From Phorcus lineatus (taxonomy: Eukaryota; Mollusca; Gastropoda; Trochida; Trochidae): DNA of 64,000 nucleotides. The stretch spans positions 9,551,000-9,614,999 of the forward strand of contig OV121096.1 of assembly GCA_921293015.1 (NCBI GenBank). The letters are read 5' to 3'. Of this stretch, positions 43,141 to 55,224 are shown one piece after another; the first letter of the stretch is position 1, and every line of letters starts with the position of its first letter. Both the position numbers and the translations under genes were made by a program. The notes under the pieces are model-generated. The model saw only the letters and a list, made by a program, of their open reading frames with translations. It was not told where the DNA came from and ran no database searches.

Positions 43141-43192
43141 CACGTGCGTGTGTAGCGACCCAAACCGGGACACGACCCAAACCGGGGAAATC
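43141..43192 (+). repeat. Left terminal inverted repeat of the 16-kb palindromic structure
   Basis: 43156-43192 holds two direct copies of CGACCCAAACCGGG separated by ACA, then GGAAATC. It is nearly identical to the reverse complement of 59264-59299. Outside it both ends begin CAC(G/T)TGCG. Confidence 0.8.
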
Positions 43193-43199
43193 GATCCAA

Positions 43200-44270
43200 G
43201 TTTTAGACTCAACTCATTTCCATAATTTGCTGCGGAGAGTTTTAGATCACGTGAAGGAAGTCATTGAAAACTTGTAATGTAGTTTAAATGGAAAACGATT
43301 ACGGCAAATTGAAAATCATTGTTTATAGAAATCCATAATATTTGGAAAGTTTGTTTTGGTATAAATCACTTATTTTTCCATATGTGTTTCATGCAATATA
43401 TGAATGATAGTGTCAGAGAGGCCCATTTAAACCTAATTTGGAACAACAATGTTCATTTGCGGTAAATCACTTTTAAAAAGATATTGACATATTTTTCATG
43501 CTTATGTAATCTAAAAAATGAATGTTCATTCATTAACATTAATGTCCAATTTTTTTTTATTGTTTACACATTTGAATGTCACAGAGTTAGTGATATATAA
43601 TTATGTATACTTAATCTCCAGTCTTATGTCACTATATTGATTATGAGTGGTTTGGTACATTGAGAAAGAAAGCTGAATGAAATAATTAGTGGATTTATCA
43701 AACCACGTATTTTTAACAGGTGAATAAACCTCTGTATGGCGTGCGGCATAGTCTAGTTCGATAACAGTTTTCGCTTCGTTTTTCTTCTTCGATTACTAAT
43801 AATCAGATTGAGTCATGAAGTGTTTGACCCTCTGAAGATAATGCATTTGGGATAAATATTAACTTCATTTGGGAAAATTTTAAGAAATAAACTTTCCCAA
43901 AACGTGCTACTGCTCCTTTGAAATTCTATTTCTTAAGTTTTCAGTCTACTGTCATCGGACTAGGAGAAGAATATATGCTATGTACCAGCTACATATGAAT
44001 ACATTCATAAGTCTAATTTTTCTGAGATTAAAATATAACCATTTACCATTGAACTTTCAAAAACAAAAAAGATTTTGATAGATTTCCTTCTAGAACCTTT
44101 CCGCACATTACAAAAAAAACCCCATACATACAAGACGGTATGTCAAGGTTTCATAAATGTATGGGCATAAATGTATATAAGCAAAGCCTTGATGTAATCA
44201 GGTTATCAAGTTTGGATTGAGGTTATGACACGAGTATAAATATATTTGTTTCAAAACTTAAATGCGTACC
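43200..44270. other. Left sub-terminal region with a MITE family 2 fragment
   Basis: Non-coding. 43735-43922 matches the 3' half of MITE family 2 (gtttgaccctctgaagataa ... aacgtgctactgctccttt). Confidence 0.5.
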
Positions 44271-47200
44271 CTCAGCAGAAGAATAGATTTCGTTATGTTT
44301 TCCGTCCGCATTTGGTCGAAATTGTATTCAATTACACTTATGTAAAATTTTAAATTTTTTCACAAAAAAGAGTGTATCTGGTAGCTGAACATGTTGAAAC
44401 AAAACTGCGCACTGTTTGGTGTGCAGTATAAAATTTAAAGACGTTTTACCGTTTAGGTCCAGGGTCCAATGAACTATTTCAAAATATGCCAAATAACTAA
44501 GAGTGATGAAAAGTAGCCAACCTTATAAAATTCATCGCGAATCATGAATCTATATATATCAAAAGTATAGATTTTAAAGGCGTTTTCCCGTAAAAATTAA
44601 CTTATTCAAACCAAAGCCAAAAATCTAATTCTTTACCAATGGTAGCTAAACTTGCCAGATGATCTTGTATCATTATTATATATATGTTAAAACAAATTTG
44701 CGCACCACTATAGATTTAAATTTGCGCACCATTTGGAAGAAAATTTTAAAGACGTTTTCCCGTTTTGGGTCGAGGTCCTGTCATTATTGAAATATTCAAA
44801 CCTATGTAAAATATCTATTAGTTGACCAATGGTAGCCAAACTTGCCAGATCATCTTGCATCATGACTCTACACATGTTAAAACAAAATTGCTCACCATTG
44901 GGTCAAAAGTATAGATTTTAAAGGCGTTTTCCCGTTTTGGGTCGAGGTCCTGTAAACATTGAAATATTCAAACCTATGTAAAATATCTTATACTTGACGC
45001 AAGGTAGCCAAACTTGCCAGACCATCTTGTATCATGATTATATACACGTTAAAACAAATTTGCGCACCATTGGGACGAAAATATAGATTTGAAAGACGTT
45101 TTCCCTTTTTGGGTCGAGGTCCTGTCAAAATTGAAATATTCAAACCTATGTAAAATATCTATTAATTGACCAATGGTAGCCAAACTTGCCAGATCATCTT
45201 GTATCATGATCATATACATGTTAAAACAAAATTGCGCACCATTGGGTCGAAATTATAGATTTTAAAGACGTTTTCCCGTTTTGGGTCGAGGTCCTGTCAA
45301 AATTGATATATTCAAACCTATGTAAAATATCTATTAGTTGACCAATGGTAGCCAAACTTGCCAGATCATCGTGCATCATGACTCTACACCCGTAAAAACT
45401 AAATTGCGCACCATTTGGACGAAAATATAGATTTTAAAGACGTTTTCCCGTTTTGGGTCGAGGTCCTGTCAAAATTGAGATATTCAAACCTATGTAAAAT
45501 AGCTATTAGTTGACCAGTGGTAGCCAAACTTGCCAGATCATCTTGTACCATGATTATATACATGTTAAAACAAATTTGCGCACCATTGGGGCGAATCTAA
45601 AGATTTTAAAGACGTTTTCCCGTTTTGGGTCGAGGTCCTGTCAACATTGATATATTCAAATCTATGTAAAATATCTATTAGTTGACCAAAGGTAGCCAAA
45701 CTTGCCAGACCATCTTGTATCATGATTATATACATGTTAAAACAAAATTGCGCACCATTGGGTCGAAATTATAGATTTTAAAGACGTTTTCCCGTTTTGG
45801 GTCGAGGTCCTGTCAAAATTGATATATTCAAACCTATGTAAAATATCTATTAGTTGACCAATGGTAGCCAAACTTGTCAGATCATCGTGCATCATGACTC
45901 TACACACGTAAAAACTAAATTGCGCACCATTGGGGTGAATATATAGATTTTAAAGGCGTTTTCCCGTTTTGGGTCGAGGTCCTGTCAAAATTGAAATATT
46001 CAAACCTATGTAAAATATTTATTAGTTGACCAATTGTAGCCAAAATTGCCAGATCATCTTGTATCATAATCATATACATGTTAAAACAAATTTTCGCACC
46101 ATTGGGTCGAAAATATAGATTTTAAAGACCTTTTCCCGTTTTGGGTCGAGGTCCGGTCAAAATTGATATATTCAAACCTATGAAAAATATCTACTAGTTG
46201 ACCAATGGTAGCCAAACTTGTCAGATCATCGTGCATCATTACTCTACACACGTTCAAACAAAATTGCGCACCATTGGGACGAAAATATAGATTTTAAAGA
46301 CGTTTTCCCGTTTTGGGTCGAGGTCCTGTCAAAATCGAAATATTCAAACCTATGTAAAATATCTATTAGTTAACCAGTGGTAGCCAAACTTGCCAGATAA
46401 TCTTGTATCATGATCATATACATGTTAAAACAAATTTGCGCACCATTGGGTCGAAATTATAGATTTTAAAGACGTTTTCCCGTTTTGGGTCGAGGTCCTG
46501 TCAAAATTGATATATTCAAACCCATGTAAAATATCTATTAGTTGACCAATGGTAGCCAAACTTGCCAGATCATCGTGCATCATGACTCTACACACGTAAA
46601 AACTAAATTGCGCACCATTGGGGTGAAAATATAGATTTTAAAGACGGTTTCCCGTTTTGGGTCGAGGTCCTGTCAAAATTGAGATATTCAAACCTATGTA
46701 AAATAGCTATTAGTTGACCAGTGGTAGCCAAACTTGCCAGATCATCTTGTACCATGATTATATACATGTTAAAACAAATTTGCGCACCATTGGGGCGAAT
46801 CTAAGGATTTTAAAGACGTTTTCCCGTTTTGGGTCGAGGTCCTGTCAACATTGATATATTCAAATCTATGTAAAATATCTATTAGTTGACCAAAGGTAGC
46901 CAAATTTGCCAGATCATTTTGTATCATGATTATATACATGTTAAAACAAAATTGCGCACCATTGGGTCGAAATTATAGATTTTAAAGACGTTTTCCCGTT
47001 TTGGGTCGAGGTCCTGTCAAAATTGATATATTCAAATCTATGTAAAATATCTATTAGTTGACCAAAGGTAGCCAAACTTGCCAGATCATCTTGTATCATG
47101 ATTATATACATGTTAAAACAAAATTGCGCACCATTGGGTCGAAATTATAGATTTTAAAGACGTTTTCCCGTTTTGGGTCGAGGTCCTGTCAAAATTGATA

Positions 47201-49200
47201 TATTCAAACCTATGTAAAATATCTATTAGTTGACCAATGGTAGCCAAACTTGTCAGATCATCGTGCATCATGACTCTACACACGTAAAAACTAAATTGCG
47301 CACCATTGGGGTGAATATATAGATTTTAAAGGCGTTTTCCCGTTTTGGGTCGAGGTCCTGTCAAAATTGAAATATTCAAACCTATGTAAAATATTTATTA
47401 GTTGACCAATTGTAGCCAAAATTGCCAGATCATCTTGTATCATAATCATATACATGTTAAAACAAATTTTCGCACCATTGGGTCGAAAATATAGATTTTA
47501 AAGACCTTTTCCCGTTTTGGGTCGAGGTCCGGTCAAAATTGATATATTCAAACCTATGAAAAATATCTACTAGTTGACCAATGGTAGCCAAACTTGCCAG
47601 ATCATCGTGCATCATTACTCTACACACGTTCAAACAAAATTGCGCACCATTGGGACGAAAATATAGATTTTAAAGACGTTTTCCCGTTTTGGGTCGAGGT
47701 CCTGTCAAAATTGAAATATTCAAACCTATGTAAAATATCTATTAGTTAACCAGTGGTAGCCAAACTTGCCAGATAATCTTGTATCATGATCATATACATG
47801 TTAAAACAAATTTGCGCACCATTGGGTCGAAATTATAGATTTTAAAGACGTTTTCCCCGTTTTGGGTCGAGGTCCTGTCAAAATTGATATATTCAAACCC
47901 ATGTAAAATATCTATTAGTTGACCAATGGTAGCCAAACTTGCCAGATCATCGTGCATCATGACTCTACACACGTAAAAACTAAATTGCGCACCATTGGGG
48001 TGAAAATATAGATTTTAAAGACGGTTTCCCGTTTTGGGTCGAGGTCCTGTCAAAATTGAGATATTCAAACCTATGTAAAATAGCTATTAGTTGACCAGTG
48101 GTAGCCAAACTTGCCAGATCATCTTGTACCATGATTATATACATGTTAAAACAAATTTGCGCACCATTGGGGCGAATCTAAGGATTTTAAAGACGTTTTC
48201 CCGTTTTGGGTCGAGGTCCTGTCAACATTGATATATTCAAATCTATGTAAAATATCTATTAGTTGACCAAAGGTAGCCAAATTTGCCAGATCATTTTGTA
48301 TCATGATTATATACATGTTAAAACAAAATTGCGCACCATTGGGTCGAAATTATAGATTTTAAAGACGTTTTCCCGTTTTGGGTCGAGGTCCTGTCAAAAT
48401 TGATATATTCAAATCTATGTAAAATATCTATTAGTTGACCAGTGGTAGCCAAACTTGTCAGATCATCGTGCATAATGACTCTACACACGTTAAAACTAAA
48501 TTGCGCACCATTGGGGTGAATATATAGATTTTAAAGGCGTTTTCCCGTTTTGGGTCGAGGTCCTGTCAAAATTGAAATATTCAAACCTATGTAAAATATC
48601 TATTAGTTGACCAGTGGTAGCCAAACTTGCCAGATCATCGTGCATAATGACTCTACACACGTTAAAACTAAATTGCGCACCATTGGGGTGAAAATATAGA
48701 TTTTAAAGGCGTTTTCCCGTTTTGGGTCGAGGTCCTGTCAAAATTGAAATATTCAAGCCTATGTAAAATATCTAATACTTGACACAAGGTTGCCAAACTT
48801 GCAAGATCATCTTGTATCATGATCATATACATGTTAAAACAAATTTGCGCACCATTGGGTCGAAATTATAGATTTTAAAGACGTTTTCCCGTTTTGGGTC
48901 GAGGTAAAATATCCAATAGTTGACCAAAGAAAACCAAACTTGCCAGATCCTCGTGTATCGTATATCTACATATGTTAAACATAATAATGCACTATTGAGT
49001 AACATATAGGTTTTAAAGACGTTTTCCCGTTTTGGGTTGTTTTATTTTCGAAATAAACAAATTCAGACATTTGCCAAATATCTATTAGTTGATCAATCGT
49101 AGCTAAACTTGCCAGATAACCGTGTTTAATGAAGTTTGGCAAACCAACCTAATTTTTTTTTTAATAGGGCTCAATAGGTTAGTTGTTAGAAACGTTTTCT
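44270..49200 (+). repeat. 172-bp satellite array, left, about 28 monomers with higher-order repeats
   Basis: The anchor cgttttcccgttttgggtcg recurs exactly every 172 bp from 44753 to 48882 (one 173 step at 47849-48022). Diverged or shortened copies at about 44297, 44442, 44581, 49020 and 49190 mark degenerate edges. Monomers 45441-46473 (seven) recur with the same private variants as 46645-47849 (eight, one extra at 46989), and the next round starts at 48022. This is a 1204/1376-bp higher-order repeat. No coding capacity. Confidence 0.97.
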
Positions 49201-51410
49201 CTGTTTACATTAATGCCTAATGGTATATAAACCAACATACTAATCCATTGTTCTTGACGATTTCGTAGATTACTTAAAAACATTTGTCATTGTTTTGGAG
49301 CACAGTTCACTTTTAATCAAGAGGTTTCATTAAGCCGCCTCCAACTTGAATATATTGCATCACTGTTTATCATATTCTCATGATGTCACTAGCATAAAAT
49401 TGTTTTTTAATGCTTTTCTTATTTGCTAATCAGATTTTATAAACACCAACAGTTTTTATCTATTGATTTTGGCCAGGCATATAACTGTATATACATTGAA
49501 ATAATTTCTGAATCTCAAAGTTCAAAGTAAATGGCCTTACATTTAGTTTGATAATGTAAAGGTTGCATTTTTGATATCTATAGAAGTTATCACATTTATC
49601 AATCGGTTGTTATTACCTTCTGAGGAGAGTGGTGGAAGTGCCATATGATATTTAAATATTATCGTATTTTGGTTGTTTTAGTTTTGTGGAGGAATTTTCT
49701 GGTAAGTGACTATAGGCTACTTTCAAACTCAATTACAAAATATAGTTATACTCCTTAAACTGAAATACCGTGGATTGATTAATATGGATGTTGTCAGTTG
49801 GTAACGACAAAGTTGAGTCCTGAACCATTCTTAACTTCAGGCTTAAGTAACTAGACTTGGAAGCATTTTACAGACTTCCAATAATTTTCGCAATAGGGTC
49901 TTTACTTGACATCAACCGCAGACTAATTTGATAAATATTACAATTAATTTCAAGTGAATATCATTTCCCCCATAGTTAATCGTATTAATTTGATGGATAG
50001 TCATGTCAAAAACTTTGATCAATTATTCAAATGTTTATCTTCCTTAGCTATAGCATTTTGAAAATGTTGAAATATGAAAATACTCATATTTATTGCTTTC
50101 CGACAATTGCATAGGCACACTATTCTTAAAGTTTACCGTCCAAGGCTCAGAGAGACATACCGAGAGTATATATTTGCTATAAATATTTTGGATTTCGAAA
50201 ATTTAAGATATGATGTAAGGAGTTAGTAGATACCAAAAATAAGAGAGCCATGGTCTATGTAGTTCAACAGACTAGGTAGTGTTGATTTTCAAGACGAAGA
50301 TGTATATCCGTTAGATCTCCAAATGAAATACCAAAATTGTTCAGTGTCAGTGCACTAGATAAGATGTCTTAACACAAATTTGGAAGAAAGTTGATGAAAC
50401 CATGTAATATTCCTTAAATCATAATCCTGAAAAGACAACAGATTTTTTTTTAAAATAGTGACTATTTTTCATTCATTTACACACTCTTACACATTTGCTC
50501 TTTTATGTCTTAACGCATTTAAAACAACTAAAACAGGCTTTAAATGAGCAAAAAATCTATTTCCAACAAAATCCCACTTCTATCTTCTGACCCCACCACT
50601 TTTGTTATCAACCTTTCCCAAATTAACGTTCACCAAACCCCTGCCAATACGCAACAGAAATTGCAAGGGTGTCAGATTTCGACTTGCTTGTCCCTTGTTA
50701 CTGTGTGCCCAGTCCACTGTTTGCAAGGGCTGTCTGAACAAGCTCAGTCATGCGCTTCAAAAATTTATTAATTGTTTTTTAGTTTACTTTTTAATTGAGC
50801 TTCAGACATGAACTTGGGCTCGATTGAATCCTCCTAACCACATCAATATGATTCAACTTAACTGATCATCTGACAAAGCTTTTGGAAATTATAGGCCTTT
50901 TAAGTTTGCAACCCGGTCACGCCATATGAACCCCTGCCACACTCTTGTTTTTGGGGTTAGGACAGTGAAATTTACACATCTTTGTCTCAATCCTACAAAG
51001 ATGGTATTCTCAAAACATAAGATCCCAAGCATGACTGATGTCTGGTCTGAAATAAAGGCGATAGAATGTTTCAGGTTGGGTATTCAGTAACGCCATTATT
51101 TGAACGGCGGCCAAGATCAAATCTAATCTAATCTAATCTGCAAGGTGTTTCCCCCTCCCCTAAGTTTCAATTTTAGGAGTCGTCTGTTTTGTTGGAGAAG
51201 TCGAAAATGTCAAAAGTTTACGGACCACGCCCGACGGACATCGGATTAAGGGCCATGTTATACCTTTCAGGTCTGATCGGCTTATAAAATGAGTTAAAGA
51301 TTAAAGAGACCCTACATGAGTTGTTCGAATTACATATGCTAAACTTGTGGTGTCATTGCCAAAAGGTAACAACTGTATTCTAATCAGTTCATTTGGGCGA
51401 CAATTGAAGG
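49200..51410. other. Left half of the spacer between the satellite arrays
   Basis: AT-rich, no recognised gene. 50880-51140 ends in a run of AATCT units (51118-51138), like the tail of a retroposed repeat. Confidence 0.4.
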
Positions 51411-51416
51411 GGAAAA

Positions 51417-52697
51417 GTTGCGATATTGATTGAAAATAGGATGCGCATCAATTAGTCATACATAAATTTCAAACTAATGCAGGTAGCAGATTGCATTTGA
51501 GTTGGTATCCGAGAGGTGACTATTGATATACACCCCTCATCGTTGATGTCATTATTTAGACATCTGATGACTGTTTACAGACAACCCTTCACGATCATTT
51601 ACTTGAGATTTACAGCCTGTTGAATAAAGCTACTCTCCTGTAATCATGGAAAGTTCTAAAACTGAGCATCGTACGGTTATGAAGTTTCTCACAAAAGAAG
51701 GGGTGAATGCGACCGTAATACATAAACATATGACCAATGTGTATGTGAAACAGCCCCTCAATAATCTACTGTTGCAAAATGGTCAGCTGAGTTGAAGCGG
51801 GTTAGCAGCTCTTTGGATGATGACCCACGGTCAGGAAGGCCTGTTGAAGACATTACAGATGATATGGTTGCACTGATCGAGGGCTTAATCATGTCTGATC
51901 GTAGAATAAAGGTGAACGAGATATCTTCAGAGTGTGGCATTTCTCACGGAAGTGTTTGCACCATAATTCATGAGCACTTGACCAATGTGTTTGCAAGATG
52001 GATACCACAAAACTGATCAACACCAAAGAGTTGAATCCAGTCGTGAGCTCTTTGACATCGACAATGCTGATCGCGATAACTTTCATGCCCGTCTGCTTAC
52101 AGAGGAAGAAACATGGATTCATCACTGGGATCCTGACACCAAGCAAGAATACATGCAATGAAAGCACAAGCACTCTCCTCATCCAAAAAGTTCAGAACTA
52201 AGCCTTCTGCTGGCGGGATCATGGCGACCATTTTTTGGGAATCAAAGGGCGTGATACCTATAGACTGTAAACCGTCTAAAACTACAGTAACAGAAGCCTA
52301 CTATGCTGACTTGTTGAAGTGATTGAGAGCGGCGATCAAGAGGAAGAGGCGCGGCATGTTGACTGCTGGAGTTATGCTTCTTCATGACAACGCTCCAGTG
52401 CACAAGCGTAGTATCGCACAGGCTGCGTTTCAACAATTTGGCTTTTAACATCTTAACCCTAGCCCCTTACAGTCTAGATCTGTCCAAAAGCGACTTCTAT
52501 CTGTTTCGCATTTTGAAATTAAACCTGCGTGGTACGAGCTTTTGCATGATGATGAACTCATGGCAGCTACTTAGGCATGGATGAGGGGCCAGTCAGAAGA
52601 TTTCTACCGCAACGGCATAGACAGTCTCAAAGACAAAAGGACTAGGTGCATCGAGGTCCAGGGAAAATATATTGAAAAATGAAATCAATATCGCAAC
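51417..52697 (+). mobile_element. Inactive mariner element (D34D)
   Basis: Perfect 15-bp inverted repeats, gttgcgatattgatt (51417-51431 and 52683-52697), enclose 1281 bp, the usual mariner size. The transposase starts at ATG 51646 (MESSKTEHRTVMKFLTKEG) and is spread over several frames. Recognisable parts include STVAKWSAELKR, DDDPRSGRPVEDITDD, ETWIHHWDPDTKQE, HDNAPVH and SKSDFYLF. The second and third catalytic Asp codons are 106 nt apart, which is D34D plus a 1-bp insertion. The first catalytic Asp (normally DETW) is Glu. It has at least four frameshifts or stops, so it is dead. It sits in the spacer between the two satellite arrays. Confidence 0.92.
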
Positions 52698-52699
52698 CA

Positions 52700-55220
52700 T
52701 TGGCTTCTGTTTTTATATCCATTCCTCGTAGTTACTATTATTCATAATAACCGACAATGTGATTTCGCGTTGTTTGGTTTTCATTCAAAACATTTGTTTA
52801 AAGTAAATAAGTGTCTTTTATCTACCTAATCCCTGTCGAAATGTATTTAAATTTGTTTACATGATCAGTGAATGTCTTCATATTATGTTTTAAGAAAACT
52901 TCCGTTTATTATTTTTCTGTGCATAAGCGGGAGAATCTAAATAATGATAATACATATTTTTGACAATTGAGGAAATTAGGTATTGATTGATGAGATATAC
53001 ATTATCAGTGTTTATCATTACAACAGATGCAATCTTTCATGTTTTTTTTTATTTCAACCGATAGATTTACGATAGGTGGATAATAACTAAATTGAAATAA
53101 CGTTGTAAATGCAAACATTTGAATATAAGATATTTCCTTTGCTGATTGTTTTTTTGTTTTTTAAGGTAGTTATAGTTTGCAAATTGATCAAATTATTAAA
53201 GTTTTATTGAATATGTTTTAAAAGTTAGGGTCAAATGTAACTCCGAATTGTTTTTTAACCTTAATTTGTTCATTGATTATGCATAAGTGCAAAAATCAAC
53301 ATAACATTTTTAACGGAATATCCTAGCTTCGTGCCGTAAAAGTTTCATGAATGGGAAAACAATTTACTTTTCACGTTTCACATCAATTCAAATATTGCTA
53401 ACTTACATGACGAAACTCAAAAACGAAAAATTTAAATCATTACATTTTATTCTGCGACTGTTACCTCATTGTTATATTGTTATACTAACAAACTTACCCC
53501 CCCCCCTTCCCCCCCCCCCCCCCAGGCCAACCACCTTACACTGAAGCAAAAGTCAAAAGGCAATCTTGCAATATACATGCACAATTTACCGTGTCCATGA
53601 AGGTATTGATTGATTTTTTAAAAGATTTTACAAATACGAAATATTTTCTCTCAGAAGTCTGAAAATATCAAAAGGCACCGCCTCAGTAGTTTTATCAGTA
53701 ATATTTATGCAAAGTTCCAGTAAGATTTAAGTTTTTAGTTCTGTTACAGTAATTATAATTATATGAACGGACGGATATACCCCACGTGATATGTATCGTA
53801 GCGATAAAAAAATGAAAAAACCATAATTTCAATTAACACCCATAATGAGAACTCACATACAGTACACTCGAATGATGTTCTCAAATACCAAGGCAAACAA
53901 CACTACATTAATATTTAAAGAATGAATTAGTTTTGAGTAAAATAAATATCAGCTATCAGAATGCTGCGCCAAAGCTGAGAACCACCATATTTTCATGGAA
54001 ATCTGACGATCTGGGTCAAGATCTATACATGGTTATTGACAAAATTCGACATGACTTATAGATTTCAGCAAAGGGAAAGTAGTTCAAAGGTGGTGCTCTA
54101 ACGAAAGCTATAAAATCTTCAAGAAGACTGCTAGAGCGCGAGTATACTGAAAATCAGACTTTGAGATAATTTTTAAAAATAACGAACTTCTGTTTCTGAT
54201 TACAATTTCTTGGTCTGCTTGTGTCTTCGTATAGTTTAAATTAGCGTAAATAGGACTTAGACTGTTTAAAGTGCTCTTATTTGATACACATTCTTGGAAC
54301 TGGACAAGAATGTGACAAAAGACATGGTTTGCCTAGAATAAGACATTTCAATGCCCCCTTGCTTAGTTGAATATAACCCCAACTGTCATTCTTGCGTTCA
54401 TTTCCAGTGTAGAAAATTAACTTATCTTAATCATATTTATTGTTATTTAAAGAAGACTTACACAGAAGAATGTTTTGAGTTGTCGTTCAACGCTTTAAAA
54501 GCACGACCCTAAAGTGAAGTGAGTCAAGTGAATCTCAATCTAGTTAAAGCTAGCTGTATTGATAAAGTTTCAAGGGATAATTCTCATATGTAAGACTGCC
54601 TAGACTCTGCAAAAACATCCTACTGAAACAGGATTCGTGAATCCATGGTGATAGTCGTTGATTTATGTATATAATGGTGGAGACTTAGATAGTAAATCAT
54701 AGATACTATTCTAAATCATTACTAGATTGCAATTATATCAGGGCTACGGTGTTTGAGTCTATGAATCTTCAAGCCAGACATAATCTTAAATCTTAAACTA
54801 CATAGCCTTATCCGTTATTCTTCAAAGAATTATTTCATTTCCTTATCTTCGTCTACGTATCTTCAGGGAAGACTATTGCCTGATTGACATAAAAAAAATA
54901 TCATGTAGTCTTCTTGCACAGCTCTTACATAAGATTCAAGTCATCATATTGAAATATGGCACTTATCAACCATTTGTTATGTTTATGTTAAGTTGATAAT
55001 AAAAATTATCTGCTTTGTTACAGTTATTCCTGTTGTTCTATAGCCCATAAGGCTCGTCATACAATGTAAACAGTTACAGAAAATAGACATTTCTACAATA
55101 GATTGTTTGCGTAAATAAATTCTGTTGATTTAATAGGACTTCAACTCAAAGTAGAAAAACGGAATTCATATCAATACTGTTGACTCAACAGAGCGATTTT
55201 AAGGTTTTTAAACATATTGA
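52700..55220. other. Right half of the spacer, with a poly(C) tract
   Basis: A C-run of about 27 bases broken by TT lies at 53497-53523. The rest is AT-rich and non-coding. Confidence 0.45.
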
Positions 55221-55224
55221 GTTA

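Noticed and set aside
47790-49005. 60-codon ORFs sharing the same C-terminus
   Set aside because: They lie within 172-bp satellite monomers, most of which lack the frame; not genes.
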